Origin: JACCXE01 sp963718605
GTDB lineage: Bacteria > Actinomycetota > Acidimicrobiia > Acidimicrobiales > JACCXE01
Direction of reading: 5' to 3'
DNA length: 64,000 nt
NCBI GenBank assembly: GCA_963718605.1
Contig: OY970363.1
Coordinates: 1,240,001-1,304,000 of the forward strand
Shown in pieces: positions 51,450 through 60,683 of this stretch (position 1 is its first letter; each line of letters starts with the position of its first letter). The position numbers were made by a program, and so were the translations under genes. Below the pieces are notes generated by a model. That model was not told where the DNA came from and searched no databases. It saw only the letters and a program-made list of their open reading frames with translations.

Positions 51450-52610
51450 ATGGAGTCGGTTAGAAGCAGGTTCCCGGGAGCGCAGGACGGCTGGGCTCGC
51501 TTCGACGGGCCCGGTGGTACGCAGATGGTCGACGTCGCGATCGACGCGATGCGTGACTATCTGCGGTCGGGACACAACGCGAACAGCCATGGTGAGTTCG
51601 CGGCGAGCGCGGCCACCGACGCGATGGTCGCCGCGTCGCGCGCCTCCGTGGGACGTCTGCTCGGCGCGGATCCGAACACCGTGGTCTTCGGCCCGAACAT
51701 GACCAGTCTCATGTTCGCGTTCACGCGAGCCATCGCGCGCACGTTGGAACCCGGAGACGAGATCGTGTGCACGCGTCTCGACCACGACGCCAACGTCACG
51801 CCGTGGGTGCTTGCGGCCCAAGACGCCGGCGCCCGCGTCGTGTTCGCCGACTTCGACGCGGCGACCGGTCGCTTGCCAGTAGACGCGGTGGCGTCGGTGC
51901 TCACCGACCGCACGCGCTGGGTCGCGGTGAGCGGCGCGTCGAATGCGATCGGGACGATGCCCGATGTCGCTGCCATCGCTACCGCGGCGCACGCCGCGGG
52001 CGCGCGCCTACTGGTGGACGCGGTGCACCTGGCGCCGCATTGCCGCATCGACGTCGGCGCGATGGGCTGTGACGTACTCATGTGCTCGCCGTACAAGTGG
52101 TACGGGCCGCACGCCGGGGTGCTGTGCGGGAACCCGGACGTGCTCGCTTCGATTACGCCCTACAAGGTGCGACCAGCGTCGGACGCGGCGCCGAACCGGT
52201 TCGAGACGGGCACGCCGTCATTCGAAGCCATCGCCGCGACCGGAGCCGCCGCGGCGTTCCTCCTCGAATTGGGCATGGACAACGTGCGCGCATACGAGGC
52301 CGCGCTGTTCGAACCGTTGCTCGGCGGGCTACTCGCCAATGAACGGGTCCACGTGCACGGTCCGCGTGACCTCGTCGACCGTACGCCGACCGTTTCGTTC
52401 ACGGTCGACGGTCACTCGCCCGACGAAGTGGCGCGGCGATTGGCCGCCGACGGTGTCGCCGTGTGGAGCGGCGACTACTACGCCGTCGAGGTCATGGCCG
52501 CGCTCGGGCTCGCGGCGAGCGGGGGCGCCGTGCGCGCCGGCTTGTCGGTGTACAGCGACGCCGATGACGTGGACCGATTGTTAGCGGTGGTCGCGACGTT
52601 GACCGGTTAG
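51450..52610 (+). CDS. Class V aminotransferase / cysteine desulfurase-like protein
   Basis: A 386-residue PLP enzyme. FDGPGGTQMVDVAIDAM, HNANSHGEFAASAATD, VVFGPNMTSLMFAFTRAI, ARLLVDAVHLAPH and the PLP Lys in LMCSPYKWYGPHAGVL. It resembles the CsdA-like branch in which sulfur delivery is not certain; no clear mobile-loop Cys is seen. ATG 51450 follows gltD after 8 nt, so it is probably co-transcribed. Tail overlaps the convergent STAS gene by 4 bases. Confidence 0.85.
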   Translation: MESVRSRFPGAQDGWARFDGPGGTQMVDVAIDAMRDYLRSGHNANSHGEFAASAATDAMVAASRASVGRLLGADPNTVVFGPNMTSLMFAFTRAIARTLEPGDEIVCTRLDHDANVTPWVLAAQDAGARVVFADFDAATGRLPVDAVASVLTDRTRWVAVSGASNAIGTMPDVAAIATAAHAAGARLLVDAVHLAPHCRIDVGAMGCDVLMCSPYKWYGPHAGVLCGNPDVLASITPYKVRPASDAAPNRFETGTPSFEAIAATGAAAAFLLELGMDNVRAYEAALFEPLLGGLLANERVHVHGPRDLVDRTPTVSFTVDGHSPDEVARRLAADGVAVWSGDYYAVEVMAALGLAASGGAVRAGLSVYSDADDVDRLLAVVATLTG

Positions 52611-52912
52611 GACTCGATCGTGAGCGACGGGATGGTCACGATCTCGAACACGAGACGCACCGCCGGCCGCAGATTCCGCAGCGTGAGCTTGGCCCCGAGA
52701 CGGATGGCTTCGATCAAGGCCCGGAGCCCACTGGAATCCATGAAGGTCACTTCGGCGAGGTCTACGACCAGGTCGATGGCGCCGTCCGTGACCAGGCCGA
52801 CGAGCGCGTCACGCAACACCGCTTCGGTGCTGACGTCGATTTCGCCGGCAACGGCCAGCTCGGCGTGTTGGCCGTTCACTGATCGCACGGCGACGGTCAG
52901 GGTCTCAAGCAT
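52607..52912 (-). CDS. STAS-domain anti-sigma factor antagonist (RsbV-like)
   Basis: 101 residues, a single STAS domain. LAVAGEIDVSTEAVLRDAL and the phosphorylation site VTFMDSSGLRALIEA (Ser60 or Ser61) match SpoIIAA/RsbV. In partner switching the unphosphorylated form frees a sigma factor from its kinase. The SpoIIE-type phosphatase just upstream on the same strand would dephosphorylate it. No RsbW kinase or sigma gene is in the window. Confidence 0.9.
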   Translation of the reverse strand: MLETLTVAVRSVNGQHAELAVAGEIDVSTEAVLRDALVGLVTDGAIDLVVDLAEVTFMDSSGLRALIEAIRLGAKLTLRNLRPAVRLVFEIVTIPSLTIES

Positions 52913-52933
52913 CGGTCCATATTCGCACGGCGC

Positions 52934-53705
52934 TCACGCGTTTCGGATCACCACCACCGCGATGTCGTCGCGGGCGTGGCTGACCTGGAATGCCATCACC
53001 TCGTCCGCGGCTCGCTCGGCCAGATCACCAGCCGAATCCGCCGGCCGGGTCAGCGACTCCATCAGCCTCGGCTCGCCGTAGAACTCGCCGGCGTCGTTGC
53101 GTCCCTCGACCATGCCGTCCGTGTAGAGCACCAAAGTGTCGCCCCGCGCCAGCTTGATCGACACGTCGTGGAACTCGACCTCGTCGAAGAGGCCGAGCAA
53201 GGAACCGGGCTTGCCCAGGTTCGTGGCCGCGCCGTGTCGAGTCAGCACCGGATACGGATGGCCGCCGGTGCTCATGGCTGCGATCCACGCCCCGTCGGCA
53301 TAGCGGAGCCGCACGATCACCACGGTGCAGAACCGGTTCGTCGGGTGCTCCACGAGCGCCGCGTTCAGCACCCGCAGCAACGCGCTCGGGTTCCGGGTGG
53401 CGTAGCGCGTTGCTGCGCACGACGTGGCGGGCGGTGGATGTGACGATGGCGGCGTCGGTGCCCTTGCCGCTGACGTCGCCGAGCGCAACGCACCAGTCCC
53501 CCTCCGCCACTTCGAACACGTCGTAGAAATCGCCGCCGACGTCGCCGCTCGCCGGCCGGTAGACGGCTGCGACATCTAGGCCCGGCACCCGAGGGGGCGT
53601 CGGTGGGATCAGCGTCTGCTGCAGCGCATGGATGAGCGCCGCGGCGCGCGCCTCGCTTTCCTCCGCGCGCCGAAGTAGTTCGTCGGTGTCGGGCCGTGTC
53701 GCCAT
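52934..53705 (-). CDS. SpoIIE-type PP2C phosphatase (RsbU-like), one frameshift
   Basis: About 257 residues in two frames. Part 1 (53705 to about 53395) has a short helical start, LIHALQQTLIPPTPPRVPGL, then RPASGDVGGDFYDVFEV and LGDVSGKGTDAAIVTS (metal-binding Asp residues). Part 2 (about 53395 to 52934) has LLRVLNAALVEHPTNRFCTV, TLVLYTDGMVEGRND and ARDDIAVVVIR. One base too many near 53393 (GG for G) explains the break. It would activate the STAS protein next door. Probably intact in reality. Confidence 0.82.
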
Positions 53706-53751
53706 GTCCACCCGCAGACTAGAAGGCGGCGCAACGGTAGATACTGGCGCG

Positions 53752-54285
53752 ATGAGCCCAGCCAAATCCTCGTCGGCGGCGTGTCCCGCGTGTGCCGTTG
53801 TCGACGCAGCCGATGGACTGGCGGACGGCAACATGTTTTCCGTCACCAGCAAACACATCGGTCACGAGAACCGGATCATCGAGAGCCTGAAACGCAAGGA
53901 GGACCGGATAGCCGATGGCATTACGACCTTCGCCGGCTCGCTGAACTTCGTCTACATCCACACGGTGTGGTTCGCGATTTGGATCGCGCTGAACGTCGGC
54001 CTCGTCGGCGCCGGTTTGAAGTTCGACAAGTTCCCGTTCGGGCTGCTCACGATGATCGTCAGCCTCGAAGCGATCTTCCTGTCGACCTTCGTGATGGTCA
54101 GCCAGAACCGGCAGGCGGCGCGGGCCGACATCCGCGCCGAGCTCGACTTCGAGACGAACCTGCGATCAGAGATCTGGGCAGTCCACATCGGCCAGGCGCT
54201 CGGCGTCGACCCCGAGCATGTCGAGTCCGTGGTGCGGATCGCGATCGACGGCTCGCGTAAGAGCCTGGCGTCGCCGAGTACGTGA
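53752..54285 (+). CDS. DUF1003 family membrane protein
   Basis: 177 residues. An N-terminal CPAC motif (SSAACPACAVVD), a helical stretch (ENRIIESLKRKEDRIADGIT, then FAGSLNFVYIHTVWFAIWI), two membrane helices (WFAIWIALNVGLVGAGL; LTMIVSLEAIFLSTFVMV) and a C-terminal NRQAARADIRAELDFETN, the DUF1003 signature. Function unknown. GTGA overlap with the phospholipase D-like gene. Confidence 0.88.
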   Translation: MSPAKSSSAACPACAVVDAADGLADGNMFSVTSKHIGHENRIIESLKRKEDRIADGITTFAGSLNFVYIHTVWFAIWIALNVGLVGAGLKFDKFPFGLLTMIVSLEAIFLSTFVMVSQNRQAARADIRAELDFETNLRSEIWAVHIGQALGVDPEHVESVVRIAIDGSRKSLASPST

Positions 54286-55331
54286 GCGCGGATGGAATCG
54301 ACGTCACGTTTCTCGACGACGGCGGCCAGCAACCGTCCGACGTGTTGGACCAGTTGGTTGCCTTCATCGCCGCCGCGACCCAAACCCTCGACCTCGCCGT
54401 CTACGACGCGCACCTATCGGATGACAGCGCCAACCGGTTGATCGCGGCGCTTGACGCGGCAGAAGCGCGTGGCGTGCGCGTGCGCGCCGTCTACAACGAC
54501 GAGTCGCGTGGCGCCGCCGCCGTACCGCCGCCCGCGGGGCCGTCGTCGCTGGCGCGCCTCGCCGCGGCTATCCCATCCACCGCTATCCCAGGCGTGCCCG
54601 ACCTGATGCATCACAAGTACATGGTGCGCGACGCCACCGACGTGTGGACCGGCTCGACCAACTGGACCGACGACGCGTGGTCGCACATGGAGAACGTGAT
54701 CGTCACGGTGGCCTCCGCCGATCTCGCGGCGGCCTTTACGAGCGATTTCGACGAACTCTGGAACGGCAAGCGGGTCGAGACCAGCGGCACGGTGATCGAC
54801 CAACCCGCGTTGGTCGGCGGCGCCCGCGTGCGCGCGTTCTTCTCGCCCGGACGCGGCCGGCAGCTGGGCCTGACGATTGCTACTGCAGTTGCACGGGCGA
54901 CCGAGCGCGTCCGCATCTGTTCGCCCGTGCTCACCAGCGGACCCATCCTGTCCACGCTCGCCGAACTCCTCGACGAGAAGCGGTGCGGGGTGACGGTCAC
55001 CGTCGACGGACCGCAGATGGAACACGCGCTCAAGCAATGGGCCGCGGACGGTCGGGCCCGCTGGAAGGGCCCGTTGTTCGAGCGCGTGCGCTCGGCAGGC
55101 GTGCTCGCCGAGAAAGTGTCGCGGCCCTGGGAAGCGGGCCCGCCCCACAACTACATGCACGCAAAGATCGTGGTCGCCGATGACGTCGTGTTCACCGGCT
55201 CGTACAACTGCAGCCACTCCGGCGAACGCAACGCCGAGAACGTCCTGGAGATTCGCGACGCGGCACTGGCGGATCGATTCGTCGCGTACTGCGACTCCGT
55301 GCATTCGAAGTACGGGAAGCCCGCGCCGTAG
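54282..55331 (+). CDS. Phospholipase D-like (HKD) domain protein
   Basis: 349 residues with two HxKxxxxD motifs: HHKYMVRDATDVWTGSTNW near residue 107 and MHAKIVVADDVVFTGSYNCS near residue 290. Each gives one half of a phosphohydrolase site, as in PLD or nucleases such as Nuc. No signal peptide. GTG start overlapping DUF1003, so the two are expressed together. Substrate (lipid or nucleic acid) undecided. Confidence 0.88.
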   Translation: MSADGIDVTFLDDGGQQPSDVLDQLVAFIAAATQTLDLAVYDAHLSDDSANRLIAALDAAEARGVRVRAVYNDESRGAAAVPPPAGPSSLARLAAAIPSTAIPGVPDLMHHKYMVRDATDVWTGSTNWTDDAWSHMENVIVTVASADLAAAFTSDFDELWNGKRVETSGTVIDQPALVGGARVRAFFSPGRGRQLGLTIATAVARATERVRICSPVLTSGPILSTLAELLDEKRCGVTVTVDGPQMEHALKQWAADGRARWKGPLFERVRSAGVLAEKVSRPWEAGPPHNYMHAKIVVADDVVFTGSYNCSHSGERNAENVLEIRDAALADRFVAYCDSVHSKYGKPAP

Positions 55332-55340
55332 ATTCGCGTC

Positions 55341-55865
55341 GTGACGCTCGTTCCGGACGACAAGGACTGGACGTGGGTACTCGAGAAGCGCTGCGAAGAA
55401 TGCGGCTTCGACGCAGCGCAGGTAGCCGCCACCGACGTCGCCCAGATGACCCGGGACGCGAGCGCCAGCTGGGTCGAGGTGCTGACCACGCGCGAAGACG
55501 TCGGCATCCGCCCGCGACCCAACACATGGTCGCCGCTCGAGTACGGCTGCCACGTGCGCGACGTGTACCGCGTCTACACCGGACGGTTGCGGCGCATGTT
55601 GAACGAGGACGGTCCGCACTACGACAACTGGGACCAGGACGCGACCGCGCTCGAGGAGCGTTACGGCGAGCAGGTGCCGACGGCCGTCGCCGCGGAACTG
55701 CGCGACGAGGGCACCACAATCGCCAACCTGTTCGACAGCGTCGACGGCGACCAGTGGCAGCGCGCGGGGTACCGCAGCGACGGCGCCGCGTTCACGCTTG
55801 ACTCGATCTCGCGTTACTTCATCCACGACATCATCCATCACCTGCACGACGTGGGCGCGGCGTGA
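55341..55865 (+). CDS. DinB-like / DUF664-type damage-inducible fold protein
   Basis: 174 residues. PNTWSPLEYGCHVRDVYRVY supplies one conserved His, and FIHDIIHHLHDVG supplies the C-terminal His cluster, as in DinB/YfiT four-helix metal-binding proteins, several of which are thiol-dependent transferases or hydrolases. GTG start 9 nt after the PLD gene; the end overlaps the P450 start (GTGA). Confidence 0.82.
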   Translation: MTLVPDDKDWTWVLEKRCEECGFDAAQVAATDVAQMTRDASASWVEVLTTREDVGIRPRPNTWSPLEYGCHVRDVYRVYTGRLRRMLNEDGPHYDNWDQDATALEERYGEQVPTAVAAELRDEGTTIANLFDSVDGDQWQRAGYRSDGAAFTLDSISRYFIHDIIHHLHDVGAA

Positions 55866-57178
55866 CAGGGATCCCGGGGCCGGGTCTGTTCGGCAACGCG
55901 GCGATCGGTCTCGGCATGCTGCGGCGGCCGACGAGCACGCTCGTCACGCTGCAGAAGAAGTACGGCAACGTGTTCAGGTTCGGCGCTGGGCCAACGGCCT
56001 TCACCGTGATGCTCGGCCCGGACGCGAACCGCTACATCCTTTCTGAGAACCCGGAGAACTTCACGTGGCGCGAGGCGTTGAAGAACCTGATCATCGTGGA
56101 CGGCGACACCGCGCTCGTCGTCAGCGACGGCCCCGAGCACCAACGCCGTCGTCGTCTGGTGCAACCCGCGTTCGCGACGCGCGCAATCAACGGATACGTC
56201 GACGTGATGGTCGACGAGGCGACGCGCACGATCGACCAATGGACCGTCGGCAGCGAGGTGAACGTGTACGACGAATTGCGTCGCGCTATCCGCCGTATCG
56301 CGATGCGCACGTTGTTCGGCGACACGCTGGGCGACCGTTCCGAAGAGTTTGGCGATTCACTCGCGACCGCGATCGACTACGTGAACAGTCCGAAACAGGT
56401 GATCGCGCAGCTGCCGTTGCCGTTCACCGGTTACTTCGGCGCGGTGAAGGGCCGCAAGCGCGCCGATCAGATCGTGCAGGCAGAAATTGACCGCCGCCGC
56501 GCCCTGCCGCCGACCGACAACGACCTGCTCGACCGCCTCATCAACGCGACCGATGACGAAGGGGGCGCCGCGCTGTCCGACACCGAAGTGCTCGATCAGG
56601 TCGTGTCGTTGGTTGTCGCCGGTTATGACACCACGAGCGCCGCGGCGGGTTGGACCCTGCACGAACTGCTGCACAACGACGGTGAGTGGAAGCGCGCCGC
56701 AGTCGAGGTGCACGAGGTCGTAGGCGACGACCGGCTTACCGTCGACCACCTCGCGCGCCTGCCGCATCTCGACCGCGTGGTCAACGAGTCGTTGCGCCTG
56801 TGGCCGCCCGGCTTCATAAGCGCCCGCAAAGCCAAGGACGACTTCGTCTTCGACGGGCACTCGATCAAGGCGGGCACGATGGTCCTGTACTCGCCCTACG
56901 TCACCCAGCGCATGCCCGACTTCTGGACCGAGCCCGACCGCTTCAATCCCGATCGGTGGCTCGACCTGGAGGTCGACCCGTACGCGTTCGTGCCCTTCGG
57001 TGGGGGCTATCGCCGCTGCATCGGCTTCGCGTTCGCAACGCAGGAGCTCAAGGTTCTGGTGGCCGAAGTGCTGCGGCGGGTTGAGGCGCGGGGGCTGCGC
57101 CCGTCCGTTCAGCCTACGGGTATCGCTTCGCTAGGTCCGAAGGGCGGCGTGCCCGTCAGGATTCTTTCGGTTTCCTGA
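55862..57178 (+). CDS. Cytochrome P450
   Basis: A 438-residue soluble P450. I-helix VVAGYDTTSAAAGWTLHELL, K-helix NESLRLWPPG with the ExxR pair, PDRFNPDRWL, and the heme-binding Cys in FGGGYRRCIGFAFATQEL. Hydroxylates a hydrophobic substrate with O2 and electrons from a ferredoxin or reductase not in the window. GTG start overlapping the DinB gene. Confidence 0.95.
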   Translation: MTGIPGPGLFGNAAIGLGMLRRPTSTLVTLQKKYGNVFRFGAGPTAFTVMLGPDANRYILSENPENFTWREALKNLIIVDGDTALVVSDGPEHQRRRRLVQPAFATRAINGYVDVMVDEATRTIDQWTVGSEVNVYDELRRAIRRIAMRTLFGDTLGDRSEEFGDSLATAIDYVNSPKQVIAQLPLPFTGYFGAVKGRKRADQIVQAEIDRRRALPPTDNDLLDRLINATDDEGGAALSDTEVLDQVVSLVVAGYDTTSAAAGWTLHELLHNDGEWKRAAVEVHEVVGDDRLTVDHLARLPHLDRVVNESLRLWPPGFISARKAKDDFVFDGHSIKAGTMVLYSPYVTQRMPDFWTEPDRFNPDRWLDLEVDPYAFVPFGGGYRRCIGFAFATQELKVLVAEVLRRVEARGLRPSVQPTGIASLGPKGGVPVRILSVS

Positions 57179-57204
57179 TTCCGCCGGCATGTAAGTTCGC
57201 CGGC

Positions 57205-58053
57205 ATGAAGACACTCGCGGGACGGGTCGGCGTCGTCACCGGTGCGGCCGGTGGAATCGGCAAGGGCATCGCGCAGGAACTCGCGGCCAACGGCGTGCAT
57301 TTGATGTTGGCCGATGTGGAAGAAGCCACGCTGGCCCAGACCGTGGCTGATCTGGCCGCGGACGGCGCCACCGTCGCGGGGCACGTGACCGACGTGTCCG
57401 ACGCCGCGAGCGTGCAAGCACTGGCCGATGCGACCGTCGCCCGTTTCGGCGCCGCGCACATCGTGTGCAACAACGCGGGCGTTTCGGGCTTGGTGAACCG
57501 CTCGTGGACCGCCCCGACGCAGGACTGGCAGTGGGTGTTCGGCGTGAACGTGTGGGGGGTGATCCACGGCATCCAGTCCTTCCTCCCCATCCTGCTCGAA
57601 CAGGAGGAGGGCCACGTGGTGAACACCGGGTCCGCCGCGTGCTTCGAGTCGCTTCCCGGCATGGCCGCGTACGGCGCGAGCAAGCACGCCGTGCTTGCCA
57701 TCAGCGAGGCGTTGTTCCGCGAGATGGCCGCCATGCAGGCGAAGGTCGGTGTCACCGTGTTGATCCCGGGCGGCACGGTGAACACCGCGATCATGAATTC
57801 GGAACGCAACTGGCCCGCAGCGTTCGGGCCGGTGCCCGCCGCCGATCCCGACCCCGTGAGCCAAATCATCAAAGCGGGCTTCGCGCATGCGATGGCCGCG
57901 GGCAACGACCCGCGCATCACCGCTGCGCCGCTCATCGATGCGATCACGAACGACCGGTTCATGGTGTGCGATGAACCGGACATGCTCGTCCAATGGGCCC
58001 ACCACCCGACCAAATTGGGTCAGGGCGAAAACCCGTCATGGCCGCCGGCGTAA
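57205..58053 (+). CDS. SDR family NAD(P)-dependent oxidoreductase
   Basis: 282 residues, classical SDR: VVTGAAGGIGKGIAQELA (cofactor site), CNNAGVSG, Ser in VNTGSAACFES and the YxxxK in AAYGASKHAVLAISEAL. Oxidises or reduces an alcohol or ketone. The ATG at 57205 is preceded by a 10-bp direct repeat (CGCCGGCATG at 57182 and 57198). Followed by a quinone reductase gene, so it is likely in one catabolic set with the P450. Confidence 0.92.
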   Translation: MKTLAGRVGVVTGAAGGIGKGIAQELAANGVHLMLADVEEATLAQTVADLAADGATVAGHVTDVSDAASVQALADATVARFGAAHIVCNNAGVSGLVNRSWTAPTQDWQWVFGVNVWGVIHGIQSFLPILLEQEEGHVVNTGSAACFESLPGMAAYGASKHAVLAISEALFREMAAMQAKVGVTVLIPGGTVNTAIMNSERNWPAAFGPVPAADPDPVSQIIKAGFAHAMAAGNDPRITAAPLIDAITNDRFMVCDEPDMLVQWAHHPTKLGQGENPSWPPA

Positions 58054-58066
58054 CTACGGTGCGCAG

Positions 58067-59050
58067 GTGCGCCGCGTCCTTTGTGCTGAGTACGGCCCGC
58101 CCGCGTCCCTAAAGGTGGTCGACGAGCCCGACCTCGTCGCCGAGCCCGGGCACATCGTCGTGAACATTGCCGCCGCGGGCGTCGACTACGTCGACGCTCT
58201 GATCATCGCCGGTCAGTACCAAATCAAACTGGCGTTGCCCTTCACGCCGGGCACCGAGTTGGCCGGCACGGTGTCATCAGTCGGCGAAGGCGTTACCGAG
58301 TTCGCCGTGGGTGATCGCGTGCTCGCCACGAACTGGGCGGGGTTCGCCTCGCAGGCCGCGTTGAACCTCGGCCCCGATCGCGCGATCAATGAAGCGGTGA
58401 CGAAGATTCCCGACTCACTCGACTTCGACCGGGCCGCCGCCCTCACGCAGAGCTACTGCACGATGTGGTTCGCGTTCACGCAACGCATGCAACTTCGACC
58501 CGAGCATCGTTTGCTGGTGTTGGGCGCGGGCGGCGGCATCGGGCTCGCCGCCATCGACATCGCGCGCAGCATGGGCCTGACCACGATCGTGGCCGCGGCC
58601 TCGACCGACGAGAAACTCGACGCGGCGCGCGCGGAAGGCGCGACGCACACGATCAATTACACAACCGAAGACTTGAAGGCGCGGGCCAAAGAGATCGGGG
58701 TGGATGTCGTGGTCGACCCGATCGGCGGCGAACTCGCTGAGGCCGCGCTGCGGGCGTCGGGCTGGATGAGCACCTACGTCGTGATCGGCTTTGCCAGCGG
58801 CGGCATTCCCCGGCTTCCCGCGAACCTCGTGCTGCTGAACAACCGAACGGTCGTCGGCGTCGACTGGGGGGCGTGGAGCGGCGGCGCGCCCGGCGAGCAG
58901 GCCGCGGTGCTCGCCGAGGTCTTGGCCGAGGTCGCCGATGGGCGGCTCAACCCGCAGGCACCGCACCGCCGGTCTCTCGACGAAACCGCGGACGTGTTGC
59001 AAGACGCGCTCGACCGCAAATTGGTCGGCAAGACGGTGCTGATCCCCTGA
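58067..59050 (+). CDS. NADPH:quinone oxidoreductase family protein (zinc-free MDR)
   Basis: 327 residues. VNIAAAGVDYVDALIIAGQY (N-terminal GroES-like domain), PFTPGTELAGTVSSVGEGV and the Rossmann LVLGAGGGIGLAAIDIARSM, without the zinc Cys set, place it among quinone or enoyl reductases. The GTG at 58067 starts VRRVLCAEYGPP, the usual family start. Reduces a quinone or an alpha,beta-unsaturated carbonyl. Confidence 0.9.
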   Translation: MRRVLCAEYGPPASLKVVDEPDLVAEPGHIVVNIAAAGVDYVDALIIAGQYQIKLALPFTPGTELAGTVSSVGEGVTEFAVGDRVLATNWAGFASQAALNLGPDRAINEAVTKIPDSLDFDRAAALTQSYCTMWFAFTQRMQLRPEHRLLVLGAGGGIGLAAIDIARSMGLTTIVAAASTDEKLDAARAEGATHTINYTTEDLKARAKEIGVDVVVDPIGGELAEAALRASGWMSTYVVIGFASGGIPRLPANLVLLNNRTVVGVDWGAWSGGAPGEQAAVLAEVLAEVADGRLNPQAPHRRSLDETADVLQDALDRKLVGKTVLIP

Positions 59051-59067
59051 GCCGATAAAAATACGCG

Positions 59068-59904
59068 ATGGAGCAATTCACGAACGACGGGTTCACCTTC
59101 GAGGTCACCGACGCCGGTTCGTCGAGCGACGACCTCATCGTCTTGTTGCACGGGTTCCCCGAATCGCGGTCGGCGTGGACCCACGTCACGCCCCACCTGG
59201 TGAAGGCCGGCTACCGCGTGCTCGCACCTAACCAGCGCGGCTACTCGCGCGGGGCCCGTCCTAAGGCCCGCGGCGCGTACACACTTACCAAGCTCGGCGG
59301 CGACATCCTCGCGATGGCGGACCAGGCAGGTGTCGACCGGTTCCACGTGGTCGGCCACGACTGGGGTGGCGGCGTGGCGTGGGAACTCGCGGCGAACCAC
59401 CCCGAACGGATCAAGACCGTGACGTCTTTGGCGACGCCGCACCCGCTCGCGATGGTGAAGGCGATAACCCGCGGCACGCAGCTGTTCAAGAGCTACTACA
59501 TGGTGATGTTCCAGCTGCCCGTGATACCCGAGGCGGCCTTCGCCGGACGCATGAGCAAGCGCACGTGGGCGTCGCTGGGCAAGTCGGGTCTTCCCGACGA
59601 ATACATCGCCGAGTACAGCCAGTTGATGCGCGAGCCCGGCGCCGCGCGCGGCGCGCTCAACTGGTACCGCGCGCTCCCCGTAGGTTCGCCGACCGGCGTG
59701 GGCGCGGTGAACATCCCCGCGATGTACATCTATGGCACGAAGGACCTGGCGCTCGGCCGCAAGGCGGCCGACCTCACCGGTGACTACGTGAAGGGCCCGT
59801 ACCGCTACGAGATCCTCGATGGTGTGAGTCATTGGATCCCCGAAGAGGCTCCCGACACGACGGCCGAGTTGGTGCTCGACTTCGTCGGCTCGGTCAAGCC
59901 TTAA
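59068..59904 (+). CDS. Alpha/beta hydrolase (epoxide hydrolase-like)
   Basis: 278 residues. VLLHGFPESRSAW (oxyanion/HGxP), VVGHDWGGGVAWELA with the nucleophile Asp in GHDWGG, and the His in DGVSHWIPEEAPD. An Asp nucleophile is typical of epoxide hydrolases and haloalkane dehalogenases; the HGFPE and GHDWGG pair favours epoxide hydrolase. Follows the quinone reductase by 17 nt and fits a P450-epoxide-diol sequence, an inference. Confidence 0.88.
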   Translation: MEQFTNDGFTFEVTDAGSSSDDLIVLLHGFPESRSAWTHVTPHLVKAGYRVLAPNQRGYSRGARPKARGAYTLTKLGGDILAMADQAGVDRFHVVGHDWGGGVAWELAANHPERIKTVTSLATPHPLAMVKAITRGTQLFKSYYMVMFQLPVIPEAAFAGRMSKRTWASLGKSGLPDEYIAEYSQLMREPGAARGALNWYRALPVGSPTGVGAVNIPAMYIYGTKDLALGRKAADLTGDYVKGPYRYEILDGVSHWIPEEAPDTTAELVLDFVGSVKP

Positions 59905-59909
59905 GCGCG

Positions 59910-60653
59910 TTACTTCTTCTTCGAGGGCGCGGCCATGCGTTCGCGCATGTCCTCAGGCAGGCCGAAGGGCAGCGTCCGCTCGAACAGCAGCGCCTCCTCG
60001 CGGGTCTGGCGTGCTTGCGCGGCGATGAGCGCTTTGTCGATGCGGTTGGTGCCGGCCGAGTTGCGCGCGATCTCGGTGGCGAGCGAGTGGACGAACACAT
60101 CGAGTTCCAGATCGGGCACCGCGTGGTCGACGAGGCCGATCGCTGCGGCCTGATCACCGCTGATTCGCCGCGACGTGAACATCAACTCCTTCGCCCGCGA
60201 CCGGCCAACGCGCTCGGGCAGCCGTACCGACATTCCCCACACCGGCACCAGCCCCCATTGACCGTGCGTGTCACCCAACTGCGCGGACTCCGCCGCGACG
60301 AGCAGGTCGCAACCCAGCGCCAACTCGAGGCCACCCGTGAAACAGTGACCCTTGATCTTCGCGATCGTCGGCTTCGGCAGCGCCTCAAGCGCGTCGACGG
60401 TTTCCGACTCGTAGTGCCGCGACGGCGCGTGTTCGCCCTCGGAGATCGCGGTGAGATCGTGACCGGCGCAGAACGAGCGCCCGGCCCCGGTGAGCACAAC
60501 GCAACGCACCGAGTCGTCGGTCGCCAGCGCGTCGAGATGGGTGCGCAGCGCCACGAACACGCTGGGCGTCAACGCGTTGAGTTTGTCGGGCCGATTGAGC
60601 GTGAGGGTAGCCACGCCATCTGCGTCGTCGCGCAGCACCAATTCGTCAACCAT
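59910..60653 (-). CDS. Enoyl-CoA hydratase/isomerase family protein
   Basis: A 247-residue crotonase. LTLNRPDKLNALTPSVFVAL, GRSFCAGHDLTAISE and KGHCFTGGLELALGCDLLVA give the two oxyanion loops; HGQWGLVPVWGMSVRL lies where the active-site acid is expected, and that acid is not obvious, so dehydratase activity is uncertain. Convergent with the hydrolase gene (5-nt gap) and divergent from the LOG gene. Confidence 0.9.
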   Translation of the reverse strand: MVDELVLRDDADGVATLTLNRPDKLNALTPSVFVALRTHLDALATDDSVRCVVLTGAGRSFCAGHDLTAISEGEHAPSRHYESETVDALEALPKPTIAKIKGHCFTGGLELALGCDLLVAAESAQLGDTHGQWGLVPVWGMSVRLPERVGRSRAKELMFTSRRISGDQAAAIGLVDHAVPDLELDVFVHSLATEIARNSAGTNRIDKALIAAQARQTREEALLFERTLPFGLPEDMRERMAAPSKKK

Positions 60654-60683
60654 GGCCGCACGTTAGGGGCAGACTTCGCCGCC

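Noticed and set aside
57182..57207. 10-bp direct repeat CGCCGGCATG before the SDR gene as an operator
   Set aside because: A GC-rich 10-mer repeated once, partly made of the start codon; too weak to support.
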